Shown here: positions 46,108 to 55,712 of the stretch, in pieces
Layout: every line of letters begins with the position of its first letter
How positions within the stretch are numbered: the first letter of the stretch is position 1
Source of the DNA: Bryobacterales bacterium KBS 96
GTDB taxonomy: Bacteria > Acidobacteriota > Terriglobia > Bryobacterales > Bryobacteraceae
Length of the DNA stretch: 64,000 nucleotides
NCBI GenBank assembly: GCA_000381625.1
Contig: KB906767.1
Location: forward strand, 562,729 to 626,728
Direction of reading: 5' to 3'
The notes under the pieces: generated by a model
Seen by the model: only the letters and a program-made list of their open reading frames with translations
Databases searched by the model: none
What the model was told of the DNA's origin: nothing
Translations under genes and position numbers: made by a program

Positions 46108-48287
46108 TCAGTCGCTCCCGTGCGCTCCACCCGGACTGCGCACTGCTTATAGTTCGGTTCTCTTGAAATCGGATCGAAAGCCGATTGCGTCACTTCGTTC
46201 GCGTTAGTCTCGGCGAAGTGGAAGGGCATAAAGACCTGGCCCGGCGCAACGATCTCCGTGATCCGAAGCTCCACTCGCTTCACCCGTCCGCGCCTGCTGA
46301 CCACGTCTACGCGGTCGTGAGCGCGTAATGAAAGTGGTTTCGCATCGCGCGGATTCATTTCCAGCCAGGCACGCGGCGAGAGATTCTCGAGGACCGGAAC
46401 TTTCGAAGTTTTGGTGCGCGTATGCCAGTGCTCCACCGTGCGGCCGCTATTAAAGACCAGCGGGTATTCCGCGTCGGGTTGCTCCGGGAACGGCTCCCAT
46501 TTCGCGCGGATCAGGCGTGCACGGCCATCCGACGTCGGGAAGCGGCCGTCATGATACAGCCGGGATGGCCTCAAATCGTTTTTCCCGGACGGCCACGGCC
46601 ATTGCACGCTGCCGTGCGTCGCCAGAAGCTCGTACGAGATGCCGGAATAGTCGCAAAGGCGGCCCTCGGAAACACGTCCCCATTCGTTGAAAGCGTCTTC
46701 CGGCTTAGTCCAGCCTGGGTAGATCTCTTCGCGGCAACCCAGTTCGCCCGCTATACCGAGAAAGATCTCGAAATCGGAGCGAGCCTCCCCCGGCGGCGTG
46801 ACAGCGGCGTTCACCTTTCCGACGCGGCGTTCCGAGTTGGTGAAAGTGCCTTCCTTCTCGCCCCAAATTGCGGCGGGCAGCACGAGATGAGCGAGTTCCG
46901 ACGTGGGAGTTGGATGAAAGCCGTCCTGCACTACCAGAAATTCGAGCCGTGAGAGGGCTTCGCGTAAAACATCCTGATTCGGAAACGACACTAGTGGATT
47001 GGTCGCAATGATCCACAAGGCCTTGATGCGGCGCGCGAGCACTGCCTCGATGATGTCCGGATAAGCGAGGCCGCGAGCCTTCGGAATTCGCTCGACATCG
47101 ACATTCCATAGGCTGGAGATCTCGCGACGGTCGACGTCTGAATCGAATTTCCGATAGCCGGGAATGGATGATGTAAAGCTCGTCTCGCGGGATCCCATCG
47201 CATTGCATTGCCCGGTGATGGAGAATGGCGCGGCGCCCGCGCGGCCGATCTGGCCCGTCAATAATGCGAGATTGCAAATCGCGCTGACTGTATCTGTGCC
47301 CTGAGTGGAATGGTTCACGCCCATGGTCCAGCCGATGAAGGCGGCTTTTGCCCGACCGTAAAGCTTTGCCACGCGCTCAATCTGTTCAATATGCAGTCCG
47401 GTTATCCGTGCAGTCACCTCGGGCGTGCAATTTGCAACGAACTGTTTTAGATCGTCGAACCCGGTTGTATGGTTAGTTACGTAGTTGCGATTGACCAGGT
47501 TGTCGCGAATGAGAATGTGGGCGATTCCATTTAAGAGCGCGAGATCGGTTCTCGGCTTCAACGCTAAATGAATGTCCGCCATCATCGCCGTTTTCGAAAC
47601 TCGCGGATCGGCGGCGATCAACGTCTTGCGGCGGTTGCTTTCAAGAAAGCGGCAGAGAATCGGATGGTTATCCGCGATGTTCGCGCCGATCAGCAGAATG
47701 ACATCGGCGCGCGCAAGGTCTTCATAAGCGCCCGGCGGCCCGTCGCTTCCGAAGCTCTGCTTATAGCCGGAGACAGCGCTCGACATGCATAGCGTTGTGT
47801 TGCCGTCGTAATGTGGCGTCCGGAAGCCAAGCTGCGCGAGCTTCCCTAACGCATAAAACTCTTCCGTCACTAATTGGCCGGTGCTGATGATGCCCAACGC
47901 TTCACGGCCATATTGCTGTTGAATGGCCACGAAGCGGCTGGCCATGGTCGCGAGAGCCTCGTCCCACGCGACCGGGAAAAATTTGCTTTGTTTCCGCAAG
48001 AGCGGTTGTTTAGCGCGGTTGTCGGCCGCAAGCGTGCGATGCTCGGCAAGACCTTTCGGGCAGAGTTTGCCGTCGTTGACAGGATGCCCGGTGGCGCCGC
48101 GGACTGCGACAGCCTTGCCGGCCTTTACCCCGATATCCATTCCGCAGCCGACGCTGCAATATCCGCACGTGGTCGGAATCCAGCGCTCCGGAATACGCCT
48201 GGCAGCCGTGAATCCCGTGAGATGGTTCCGGTCGAAACGATACTGCGCGTTCAGGTTGTCGAGGCCCAGGCGCCGTTTCCAGTTCAT
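46104..48287 (-). CDS. nasA: assimilatory nitrate reductase, molybdopterin catalytic subunit
   Basis: A 727-residue molybdopterin oxidoreductase. The N-terminus has the [4Fe-4S] motif CGYCSVGC with the fourth Cys in KLCPKG. NTTLCMSSA contains the Cys that coordinates molybdenum, and WTMGVNHSTQGTD is typical of the NasA/NapA/FdhF group. No signal peptide is present, so the enzyme is cytoplasmic. There is no fused C-terminal ferredoxin domain as in NasA of Klebsiella; electrons probably come from the membrane-bound partner encoded just upstream. The ATG at 48287 overlaps that gene's stop as ATGA. The frame continues upstream to 49097 in another gene's coding region and should not be used. Confidence 0.9.
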   Translation of the reverse strand: MNWKRRLGLDNLNAQYRFDRNHLTGFTAARRIPERWIPTTCGYCSVGCGMDIGVKAGKAVAVRGATGHPVNDGKLCPKGLAEHRTLAADNRAKQPLLRKQSKFFPVAWDEALATMASRFVAIQQQYGREALGIISTGQLVTEEFYALGKLAQLGFRTPHYDGNTTLCMSSAVSGYKQSFGSDGPPGAYEDLARADVILLIGANIADNHPILCRFLESNRRKTLIAADPRVSKTAMMADIHLALKPRTDLALLNGIAHILIRDNLVNRNYVTNHTTGFDDLKQFVANCTPEVTARITGLHIEQIERVAKLYGRAKAAFIGWTMGVNHSTQGTDTVSAICNLALLTGQIGRAGAAPFSITGQCNAMGSRETSFTSSIPGYRKFDSDVDRREISSLWNVDVERIPKARGLAYPDIIEAVLARRIKALWIIATNPLVSFPNQDVLREALSRLEFLVVQDGFHPTPTSELAHLVLPAAIWGEKEGTFTNSERRVGKVNAAVTPPGEARSDFEIFLGIAGELGCREEIYPGWTKPEDAFNEWGRVSEGRLCDYSGISYELLATHGSVQWPWPSGKNDLRPSRLYHDGRFPTSDGRARLIRAKWEPFPEQPDAEYPLVFNSGRTVEHWHTRTKTSKVPVLENLSPRAWLEMNPRDAKPLSLRAHDRVDVVSRRGRVKRVELRITEIVAPGQVFMPFHFAETNANEVTQSAFDPISREPNYKQCAVRVERTGATE

Positions 48288-49837
48288 GCCGCTCTCCCTG
48301 CCGGAACGAACGTCGCCGCGACACTCTTCGGAGTTACGCCGGCAAAAAACAGCCAGCGGCCGATCGTCTCGCCGGCAAGCGCCAGGAGCAACGCGAGCCA
48401 CGCGATGCGGGTGTCGGGCGAAGCAAGCGGTAGCGCGATACCCCCGGCCAGCAGTAACCCGAGCCGGCAAAAAAATGCGCCGCGCAAACGATGCAGCAGA
48501 AGAGTCGCCGAGACACGATTTTCCGATCCTTCTTCCGCGCGAGCCAGCCAGAGTAGCTTCGCAATCTGATTGAAAAACCCGGCGCAACCCGCGGCGGCCG
48601 CTACCATTCCGAGCGCGTATGAATGACGCCACTCCGCGGTTCGAATTAGCAGCGGACCCAGCAGACAGGCAGTGAGGAAGAATTCGGAAACGGTGTAGCC
48701 GCTGTTCCATGCCGGCCGCGCGGGAACCATGTAGATTCGAGCAGAACAATAGATGCCGGCCAGACCGGTTGCAATAGCCGCTCCTCCGGCAACAGCCGCC
48801 GCTAGACTGTTGAGCATGAGCAGACAGCCATAAACTCCCGCAAGCGCCGCAAATGCTCCGAGCGTGAGAACCTCCCTGCTCAGCCAGGATCGCCGCCATG
48901 CTCTGATCGCACGGTAAGCATAAATGGGACGTCCCAGGTGCAGCGCCGATGCAAGTAGCGATACAGCGGCTAGCATCAGCGCCAGTACAACCGCGCTGAA
49001 TGAGTTTGTATGAGCGCTGAAGGCGCTCAACCTCCATACGCACGCGATGGCGCCAACCGACATCTGCGTTAACGTCAGCATGAACACCAGCGCCCAATGC
49101 GGCTGCTCGAGCCGGAACTGCCGCCGATCCACGCGATCGATATCGACAGGCATGTCCGCGGGAAGCGTGACACGCGTTGTCGAAAGGCTATCGGCCGAGG
49201 AAGGCAATCCGGGCGCATCGGCAGCGCCGTGATCCGTGCGCCACTGCGCTATATTTACGATCTCGATTGCGATTGCGCCTTGCGGGCATGCATCGGCACA
49301 GGCCGGCGTGTCACCATCCTGTAGGCGGTTGTGGCACAGATCGCATTTCCCGACTACGCCGCGCTCTGCGTTGTACTGTGGCACGCCATAGGAGCAGTTC
49401 CAGGTACAGTATTGACAGCCGATGCAGATGTCGGCGTCGTGTTTCACCACGCCTGTCAGCGAATCCTTTACATAGGCTTCAACTGGGCATCCGATGAGGC
49501 AGGCGGGCTCCAGGCAATGATTACAGCCCATTGAGAGATACCAGCGGCGTGTTTCCGGATAGCGGCCGCCTTCAATCTCGCCGACACGCCGCCAGTGCAG
49601 ATCGCCCGGATTTCCATTCTGCTCGTTGCAGGCGACCACACAGCATTTACAGCCGATGCACTTCGTCATGTCGAAATGGAAGCGGTACTGCTCTCCGGGT
49701 AGAGGACGGCGCTGCGGAATCAATTCTCGTTTCGATTGAATCTGAACGAGAACTGCCGATGCTCCATCTCCCATCCGTCCAGGTGTAAGCGCGAAGACTG
49801 CGCCTTCGGGTGTGGCGCGTTCAAGCAGCGGCAGCAT
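48284..49837 (-). CDS. DmsB-DmsC-like fusion: four-cluster ferredoxin with membrane anchor
   Basis: A 517-residue fusion. The N-terminal ~220 residues hold four [4Fe-4S] cysteine groups: CIGCKCC, CNHCLEPAC, CIGCQYCTWNC and CDLCHNR/CADACP, as in DmsB/NrfC-type ferredoxins. The C-terminal ~290 residues form about eight membrane helices like DmsC, a quinol-binding anchor. It is expected to pass electrons from the quinol pool to the cytoplasmic nitrate reductase encoded next. The start is ATG at 49837; the longer frame reaches 49903. It is the first gene of the operon, whose promoter must lie in the 540-base region upstream. Confidence 0.8.
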   Translation of the reverse strand: MLPLLERATPEGAVFALTPGRMGDGASAVLVQIQSKRELIPQRRPLPGEQYRFHFDMTKCIGCKCCVVACNEQNGNPGDLHWRRVGEIEGGRYPETRRWYLSMGCNHCLEPACLIGCPVEAYVKDSLTGVVKHDADICIGCQYCTWNCSYGVPQYNAERGVVGKCDLCHNRLQDGDTPACADACPQGAIAIEIVNIAQWRTDHGAADAPGLPSSADSLSTTRVTLPADMPVDIDRVDRRQFRLEQPHWALVFMLTLTQMSVGAIACVWRLSAFSAHTNSFSAVVLALMLAAVSLLASALHLGRPIYAYRAIRAWRRSWLSREVLTLGAFAALAGVYGCLLMLNSLAAAVAGGAAIATGLAGIYCSARIYMVPARPAWNSGYTVSEFFLTACLLGPLLIRTAEWRHSYALGMVAAAAGCAGFFNQIAKLLWLARAEEGSENRVSATLLLHRLRGAFFCRLGLLLAGGIALPLASPDTRIAWLALLLALAGETIGRWLFFAGVTPKSVAATFVPAGRAA

Positions 49838-50377
49838 GGTCAGGCCAACATCTCGCGACGGCCCGCCAAACGGCTTGCTATTCGCACGAAAACACCCGCG
49901 CAAAGGACTGTGAGACGCGCCCGTGCGCGGTTTTCGAAAAGCCAGAATGCAAGATACACCTCTTCCCTACTCTCGAGAAGCGCTCGCATGCGGAGACGTG
50001 GCGCGGAAGCGACGCTAAATAATCTGTCTGGAACTGCTCAGCTTAGAGCAAGGGACGGAAGGCGAACGCGGTCCGTATCGATCGCCGCCGTAGAGTCGTT
50101 GCTCCGCGGCGCACGAAGTCTGTTCTCACTATAGGGCAAGCTACAGAAACGGGCAATGGCCTGCCGCAATGGAATTCTTTATAGGAGCGATAACCAACAC
50201 GAAATTCGTGGTCTGTTATAGGGGCGCGGCATGCCGCGCCCGCCAATGCGTACAGCGATCACGCCGAATCTGAGCAGCGTACGCTCCGTAGACCCTCGCG
50301 CGATTCGAAATATTCGAAACCGAGCCGGGACGCGTTAGCGACCTGTACGCCGAAAACGCACGGCATAGCTCCGGCAA
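49838..50377. other. intergenic region upstream of the nitrate operon, 540 bases
   Basis: This region separates the minus-strand nitrate operon start (49837) from the 3' end of the second Oar receptor (50378). It contains the palindromic repeat at 50217-50245. I see no coding frame with family character and no tRNA. The nitrate operon promoter should be here, but I cannot point to a convincing -35/-10 pair or NtrC/NarL site. Confidence 0.5.
50217..50245. repeat. palindromic repeat family 2, copy 2
   Basis: After TATAGG, a perfect 20-base palindrome GGGCGCGGCATGCCGCGCCC spans 50222-50241, centred on GCATGC. It is the most perfect of three related copies. The region lies 135 bases beyond the 3' end of the Oar receptor at 50378. 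Confidence 0.6.
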
Positions 50378-53300
50378 TCACCAGAGCAATTTCAGGCCGA
50401 ACTGAATTTGCCTCGACGTGGTCGCCGTCGAGTTAATCACGCCCGCCGTGCTCAACGGAGCTGAAGATCCCTGAGCAAAGACCACCGGATTTGGAGATCC
50501 AAAATTTGCATGGTTCAGAATGTTGAAGAACTCGGCGCGGAACTGAAGTTTCGTTCTCTCGGATAAGGAGGTATCCTTCGCAAGCGATAAATCCAACTCG
50601 GAGAGGCCCGGGCCGATCAGAGTGTCGCGCCCCACGTTCCCGTATGTGCCGTTTGGCGGTATGGCAAACGCGGTCGGATCGAAATACTTGTTCGGGCCGC
50701 CGAGAATCACGTTTCCGTTAAATGCCGGATTCCAGGACGGCCGCACCGGATTGCGCGAATCGCCGTCATTCGAGGGATTGAAGCCCAAAATTGGCGTAAA
50801 CGGAAAGCCGGATTGCATGGTGGCGATGCCGCTCAATATCCAGCCGCCAATCGCTTTTTGACGCCAGCCGCTGGTATTCCCCAAGATCGCCTTCCCCGCC
50901 CCGACCGGCAGTTCATAGCTCGCGTTGATCACGCCAAGATGGCGCACATCATACGTCGAAAGTCCCCAGTCGATTCCCGGATTCGGCGGATACATCACGA
51001 AGCCGGGAGCATTACTGCCGACGCTGCTGTTGATGGCGGCTCCATTATCGAGGCTCTTGCCGAACGTATAGGCTCCGCGGAACTGCAGCCCGCGCTGGAA
51101 TCGCCGGTTTACATCTATTTCGAGCGCATTATACGAGCTATTTCCAGTCGAGAACCAACTCGTGGTATTGGCAAGCTTCGGATTCGCGAGAGGCGCGCCG
51201 GAGGGAAAATAAATCGTCCCGGCGCCGAGGCTCGCAGGGCATGGCGACTCTGGGCAAATTGTCGGAATCGGCAAATTTGCGTCGACGGAAAGAATCTGGT
51301 GATATCCGTGAGAACCGATATAAGCCACGCCTAGCGACGTCACTGCGTCCAGCCGCTGTTCGATTTTCAGAGACCACGATTGCACCGTCGGAGTTTGCAT
51401 GTCGGGCTGCACGCCGCCAGGTGAAATCTTGCCGCCGCCCGGCAACGGAGCGCCGGGTGTGATCTGCAGGCTCGAAAGGCCTACATTCTTTAGCGAGAGC
51501 GTTGTATTATACGGCGCGTTCTGATCGAGCCGGTAGCTTAAGTTATCAAGCAGCGAATAGAATGTGCCGAAGCCCGCTCGAATCACCGTCCGGTTCTGGC
51601 CGAATGGCGCCCAGGCGATGCCCACGCGCGGCGCGGGCAGAAATTTCGCGTTGTTCACTTTGAAAACGGAATTCCCGACAAACGGATCGGTCTGGATCAC
51701 CCCATTGATGAAGTCGTAGTTCGAAGCCCTTCCGTGAACCTCGTTCCAGCCGTTCGTAAATTCATCGCGAAAGCCGAGGCTCAGCTCCAGATTCGGCGTC
51801 AATTTCATTGTGTCCTGCACGTAAAACGCGCCTTCGAGAGAGCGCCAGCCCAACGGCGTTGGAGTGGGTACAGCAGTGAAATTTGTCACCTGCCCTTGCA
51901 ATAATCCTGCGATGCTGCCAAAGGTAGCTTGTCCGTTTTGGGCCTGCGCCATGATGTCGTTCGATTGCATTCGCTGCAGCCAAACGCCTGCTTGCCAGTG
52001 ATGAATAGACCGCGTGATGTCCACGTTGTCCTCATATGTGAAGACGTTTCGAACAACCCTAAGATTGTTGCCGACGTTCGTTCCGGCAGGGCTCAACTGG
52101 GTAGCTCCGTTCGAAGCCGTACTGCCTCCGATGACGACGGCGCCGATAGGGGCGCCGTCAATCCAGCCCGGCACATCGACAGATGTTTCGCCCGTAAAGA
52201 AATAGGCTCCGCGTGAGAAACCAGCACGTGCGGTATTCAGAGCGGAGGCCGAAAATACATGTGTTTCCTGTAAACTGACGACCTGTTCCCGCAGAGCTTC
52301 GAAAATGCTGCTGAACGGGTTCACAGTAGGCGTATTGTCCTCGCTGTCATCTATAGTGTAGACACCGAATAGCGAATCGCGATCGGAAAACGTGTGATCC
52401 AGACGCGCGGTCCCAAAATCTTCTCGAATATTCTGCAGTGGATGGCTGAACGCTTCGGCGATTCCGCCGCCCAACTCCGGACCATTTTGCACGGGCCACA
52501 AAGAAAGCAGATTCCCCACGCCGGGCGCCACGCCGACGTGTACAAGCTTGCCGCTTGCATCGGGCAAATAGCCCAGGCGCGCGTTGTTGTCGGGCACGAG
52601 CGTTACGTCGCTCAATCCCAAATGCTGGCGAAACCCTTCGTAATTGCCAAATAGAAACGTCTTATTCTTTTGAATGGGACCGCCGAGCGCGGCTCCGAAC
52701 TCGTTGCGCTGGAACTGTGGAACTGGCCCTTGATCGAAGAAATTGCGCGCATCCAGGTCGTTATTCCGCAGAAACTCGTACCCGCTCCCGTGCACTTCGT
52801 TGGATCCCGAGGCCGTCACAATGCTTACCTGCGCTCCCGCACGTTTCCCGTACTGGGCGCCGTAGGTATCCGAAATAACGTTGAACTCGCGGACCGCATC
52901 GACGCCAAGCAGTTGGCCGCTCGCGCCGCCCGGCGTCAGGTTGATCTCGGAAGCGCTTGTGTATTCGATCCCGTTCAGGAGAAATAGATTCTCCTGCGGC
53001 TTTCTACCGGATACTGCGAACATGTTGCCGACCGCTGAGTTCGATGTTCCAATGCCGCCTGAACGTTCGGATGTGTAATTCACAATGCCCGGATTCAGGG
53101 CGATTAACTCGTCATAGCTGCGCCCGTTAAGCGGCAGTTGTTTTACCTGGCGCTCGCCGACAAGTCCCGAGGTCTGCTCCGTCGATACGCTCACCACATC
53201 GGGGTGCTCCTCGACGGTCACGCTCTGCTGGAGTCCCCCCACGTTGAGGGTCAAATTCACCACGGCCTGTTGTCCGACGACAAGACCGATGCCGGTCTTC

Positions 53301-53602
53301 ACCTCAGACGTGAAGCCCGTTTTCTCGGCGGCGATTTCGTAGCTGCCGATCGCGAGCGATGGCGCGTTATATCGACCGCCGCCATCAGTCACAAGTTTGC
53401 GCGTAGCGCCCGTTTCGGTGTTCTTCACTGTCACTGAAACACCCGCAATGGGCGCCCCGGTTGCGTCGGCGATAATCCCGGAAATCGACCCTTCCGCTTG
53501 ACCCCAAGCCAAGCCTGCGGACACCACAACAGTTGCAATTGCAGCGCAGCACCGGCCGAGCTTCCGCAAAATATAGCTACGGGAAGTTTGGCGGGCATGC
53601 AT
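50378..53602 (-). CDS. Oar-type outer-membrane receptor with carboxypeptidase-regulatory-like domain
   Basis: A ~1074-residue outer-membrane protein. A signal peptide (CCAAIATVVVSAGLAWG) is followed by a carboxypeptidase-regulatory-like beta-sandwich (~35-120; EGSISGIIADATGAPIAGVSV). A plug-like region (LPLNGRSYDELIALNPGI) and a long beta-barrel follow, ending in IQFGLKLLW with a C-terminal aromatic. The layout matches the first receptor at 36385, so it is probably a paralogue. The ATG at 53602 is preferred, with AGGAG upstream; the frame is open to a TTG at 53629. A strong promoter lies just upstream. Confidence 0.85.
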   Translation of the reverse strand: MHARQTSRSYILRKLGRCCAAIATVVVSAGLAWGQAEGSISGIIADATGAPIAGVSVTVKNTETGATRKLVTDGGGRYNAPSLAIGSYEIAAEKTGFTSEVKTGIGLVVGQQAVVNLTLNVGGLQQSVTVEEHPDVVSVSTEQTSGLVGERQVKQLPLNGRSYDELIALNPGIVNYTSERSGGIGTSNSAVGNMFAVSGRKPQENLFLLNGIEYTSASEINLTPGGASGQLLGVDAVREFNVISDTYGAQYGKRAGAQVSIVTASGSNEVHGSGYEFLRNNDLDARNFFDQGPVPQFQRNEFGAALGGPIQKNKTFLFGNYEGFRQHLGLSDVTLVPDNNARLGYLPDASGKLVHVGVAPGVGNLLSLWPVQNGPELGGGIAEAFSHPLQNIREDFGTARLDHTFSDRDSLFGVYTIDDSEDNTPTVNPFSSIFEALREQVVSLQETHVFSASALNTARAGFSRGAYFFTGETSVDVPGWIDGAPIGAVVIGGSTASNGATQLSPAGTNVGNNLRVVRNVFTYEDNVDITRSIHHWQAGVWLQRMQSNDIMAQAQNGQATFGSIAGLLQGQVTNFTAVPTPTPLGWRSLEGAFYVQDTMKLTPNLELSLGFRDEFTNGWNEVHGRASNYDFINGVIQTDPFVGNSVFKVNNAKFLPAPRVGIAWAPFGQNRTVIRAGFGTFYSLLDNLSYRLDQNAPYNTTLSLKNVGLSSLQITPGAPLPGGGKISPGGVQPDMQTPTVQSWSLKIEQRLDAVTSLGVAYIGSHGYHQILSVDANLPIPTICPESPCPASLGAGTIYFPSGAPLANPKLANTTSWFSTGNSSYNALEIDVNRRFQRGLQFRGAYTFGKSLDNGAAINSSVGSNAPGFVMYPPNPGIDWGLSTYDVRHLGVINASYELPVGAGKAILGNTSGWRQKAIGGWILSGIATMQSGFPFTPILGFNPSNDGDSRNPVRPSWNPAFNGNVILGGPNKYFDPTAFAIPPNGTYGNVGRDTLIGPGLSELDLSLAKDTSLSERTKLQFRAEFFNILNHANFGSPNPVVFAQGSSAPLSTAGVINSTATTSRQIQFGLKLLW

Positions 53603-53638
53603 ATTTGATGTTGGCTCCTGAATTAACAATGTAGATTT

Positions 53639-53668
53639 AGTCTATGGACATAGTAGTATTTCTGTCAA
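53639..53668 (-). promoter_or_regulatory. sigma70-like promoter of the Oar-type receptor
   Basis: On the minus strand a perfect TTGACA (53668-53663) is followed after 18 bases by TAGACT (53644-53639), four of six to the -10 consensus. It lies about 40 bases upstream of the ATG at 53602. Confidence 0.55.
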
Positions 53669-53755
53669 GCGTAAACACAAGTTTATCGATAGACATACTT
53701 AGCTTTTGTTACGGAGAATACAGTTGCGGGATCGGGGCCGTTGATTTTCGATAAG

Positions 53756-55594
53756 CTACTTATTTGTCAGCAGGCCGACGGCTTCGGCATTCTTGCTCTC
53801 CGTGGCTCGCGACAGTGCGGTCCGGCCGCGATTGTCGGCCAGACTCGTCTGGGCTCCGTGTTTCAGGAGGAGTTTCATGAAATCACGAAGGGAATCGCTG
53901 AAAGGGGTGGTTTCGGCAGCTTGCATCAGAGGGGTTCTTCCGCTTGCGTCGGCCAAGTCCACTTTAGCGCCATGGTCCAGCAACAGGGTGGCCGCGGGGA
54001 AGTGGCTGTAAGTTACAGCTTCGAGCAGTGGCGTGCTGTTGTCGAACGCTTGTAGATTCGGGTCCGCCTTGTTGTCGAGGAGCGCGTGAATGGCCTCGGT
54101 CCTTCCCTCCAGCGCGGCCCGGTAGATCGGCGTGCGGCCGCGCGAATCCTGCGCATTCACGTTTGCATGGGCTCCAATTAAGATCGCAATCGTGGGCGCG
54201 TTATTCGGCAGGTAAGCCGTGCCTTCGGCTGCAATCATCAGGGGAGTGCTCCCTTGCGCATCCGCAAGGTCGACATCAGCGCCGCGATGGAGCAGCAGGT
54301 TGACGGCCGCCACTCGGCCATAGGTGACCGCGCCCAGCAAAGGAGTTGAGCCATCGCTGGATTGTGCATTGATCTTTGCTTTCCTATCCAAGAGGAGTTG
54401 CATCGCTCCAACTTTTCCTTCTTGTGCAGCGCGATGCAAGGGAGTGCGCCCCCGAGAATCCTCAGTATCGACATGGGCGCCTTTATCGAGCAGCGCCTGG
54501 ACCAGCGGCACGTTGTTCGGCGCGTAAACATTGCCTTCGCAGGCAAGCGCGAGCGGCGTGCTGCCTTGGGAATCGGCAAGATCCACATCTGCTCCAGCGC
54601 CTAGCAGCGCCTGGACGACGGGCAGCCGTCCATACGTGACCGCCGTAAGCAATGGAGTGGAGCCGTCATTTGCCTTGTGGTTCGGATCGGCCTTATGCGT
54701 GAGCAGCAGGCGCGTGACATCGACCTTGCCTTCCCCGGCGGACCGGAAAAGGGCTGTGCGTCCTCGTGAATCCTCCGCATCCACATGAGCACCGCTTTTC
54801 AGCAACAGATCAACGGCAGGGGCGTTGTTTTGAAGATAAGCGGAGCCTTCCGCCGCCCGCATCAACGGCGTGGTTCCGTCGGATGCGGCGGCATTCACGT
54901 TGGCATGTTTCGCGACTAGAGCGTGTACCTCATCCATGCGCCCGTACTCAATTGCTTTCACGAGCGCGGGCGGCTCCGCGGCAGAATTCGATGAGACGCG
55001 GCTCTTCCCGCGAGTGAACCAAAACGCGAATCCGGCGAGCATCACGACAGCAATCGTCATTACGGCAGCCCAAATGCGCCGTTGGCTTCGTTCATTCTTC
55101 GGGAGAGGCGATGACTTGGATCGCGTCCGCGGTTCCTCCGGCTCCGGCTCATCGTGAAAAGAGGAGGGATCTAGCGCGCGGATCAGCCTTTGCACGTCCT
55201 CGTGGAAAGCGGAGTCGGTTAACTCGATCGCCTGTCGCCGCGCCAGAGGGGCGAGCGGCCCGGGCAAGTCCGCAACAGCCGGCATCCGCGCATCTTCCAC
55301 CAGCACAGGAACAACACGGATATTCCTCTGTAATGCCAGGCTGATTTCGAGGAACACGAAGTCGCCGGGCTCGGTCAGACGCTTGGTCACCCAGTTCCGG
55401 CCCATCAACACCACGGCGGCGTCGCAGGCGTGGACCCTATTTTCAATGACTTTGGCGAAATCCTCACCCGGCTGGATCGCGCTCACATCCATGAAGACCT
55501 GCTCTTCTCCGAAATGCGCGCAAAGCTGATCGTAAAGACGGCCGGCATGACCGGCTGTGTCTTCGCGACGATAGCTGATGAAGATACCCGGCAT
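53756..55594 (-). CDS. TIR domain - membrane helix - ankyrin repeat protein
   Basis: This 612-residue protein has three parts. The N-terminal TIR domain (~3-135) begins FISYRREDTAGHAGRLYDQL; Glu83 in FVFLEISLAL sits at the position of the catalytic glutamate of NAD-cleaving TIR domains. One membrane helix spans ~175-194 (WAAVMTIAVVMLAGFAFWFT). About eleven ankyrin repeats (~205-612) follow; residues 237-548 are three tandem copies of a 104-residue, three-ankyrin module. TIR domains cleave NAD+ or make signalling nucleotides; ankyrins bind proteins. The cytoplasmic TIR is on the N-terminal side of the helix. The ATG at 55594 has GGAGG eight bases upstream. It is divergent from a DUF4231/SLATT gene. 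Confidence 0.85.
   Translation of the reverse strand: MPGIFISYRREDTAGHAGRLYDQLCAHFGEEQVFMDVSAIQPGEDFAKVIENRVHACDAAVVLMGRNWVTKRLTEPGDFVFLEISLALQRNIRVVPVLVEDARMPAVADLPGPLAPLARRQAIELTDSAFHEDVQRLIRALDPSSFHDEPEPEEPRTRSKSSPLPKNERSQRRIWAAVMTIAVVMLAGFAFWFTRGKSRVSSNSAAEPPALVKAIEYGRMDEVHALVAKHANVNAAASDGTTPLMRAAEGSAYLQNNAPAVDLLLKSGAHVDAEDSRGRTALFRSAGEGKVDVTRLLLTHKADPNHKANDGSTPLLTAVTYGRLPVVQALLGAGADVDLADSQGSTPLALACEGNVYAPNNVPLVQALLDKGAHVDTEDSRGRTPLHRAAQEGKVGAMQLLLDRKAKINAQSSDGSTPLLGAVTYGRVAAVNLLLHRGADVDLADAQGSTPLMIAAEGTAYLPNNAPTIAILIGAHANVNAQDSRGRTPIYRAALEGRTEAIHALLDNKADPNLQAFDNSTPLLEAVTYSHFPAATLLLDHGAKVDLADASGRTPLMQAAETTPFSDSLRDFMKLLLKHGAQTSLADNRGRTALSRATESKNAEAVGLLTNK
53951..54886 (-). repeat. three tandem 312-bp ankyrin modules inside the TIR gene
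   Basis: The protein segments EGSAYLQNN, EGNVYAPNN and EGTAYLPNN recur at residues 249, 353 and 457. DSRGRT recurs at 275, 379 and 483, and AVTYGR or AVTYSH at 318, 422 and 526. All are spaced 104 residues apart, so the DNA consists of three in-frame 312-bp modules, each made of three ankyrin repeats. Confidence 0.85.
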
Positions 55595-55712
55595 TCGCTG
55601 GCCTCCGCAACTCGTGATCCATGGATTATAGTTGAATCCCCTGCTGCGGGAATGTGCTCTCACGAACGAATTCCCTTTCTGGACATCCCAATCTCAGGTA
55701 TCTTGTCCAGAT

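Noticed and set aside
46104-49097. A single 997-residue frame covering nasA and 810 upstream bases.
   Set aside because: The extra ~270 residues are a shadow frame over the DmsBC-like gene. The [4Fe-4S] motif and ATGA overlap place the start at 48287.
49904-50377. A small RNA or tRNA in the 540-base spacer.
   Set aside because: No cloverleaf or CCA-end pattern was found; the only structure is the palindromic repeat.
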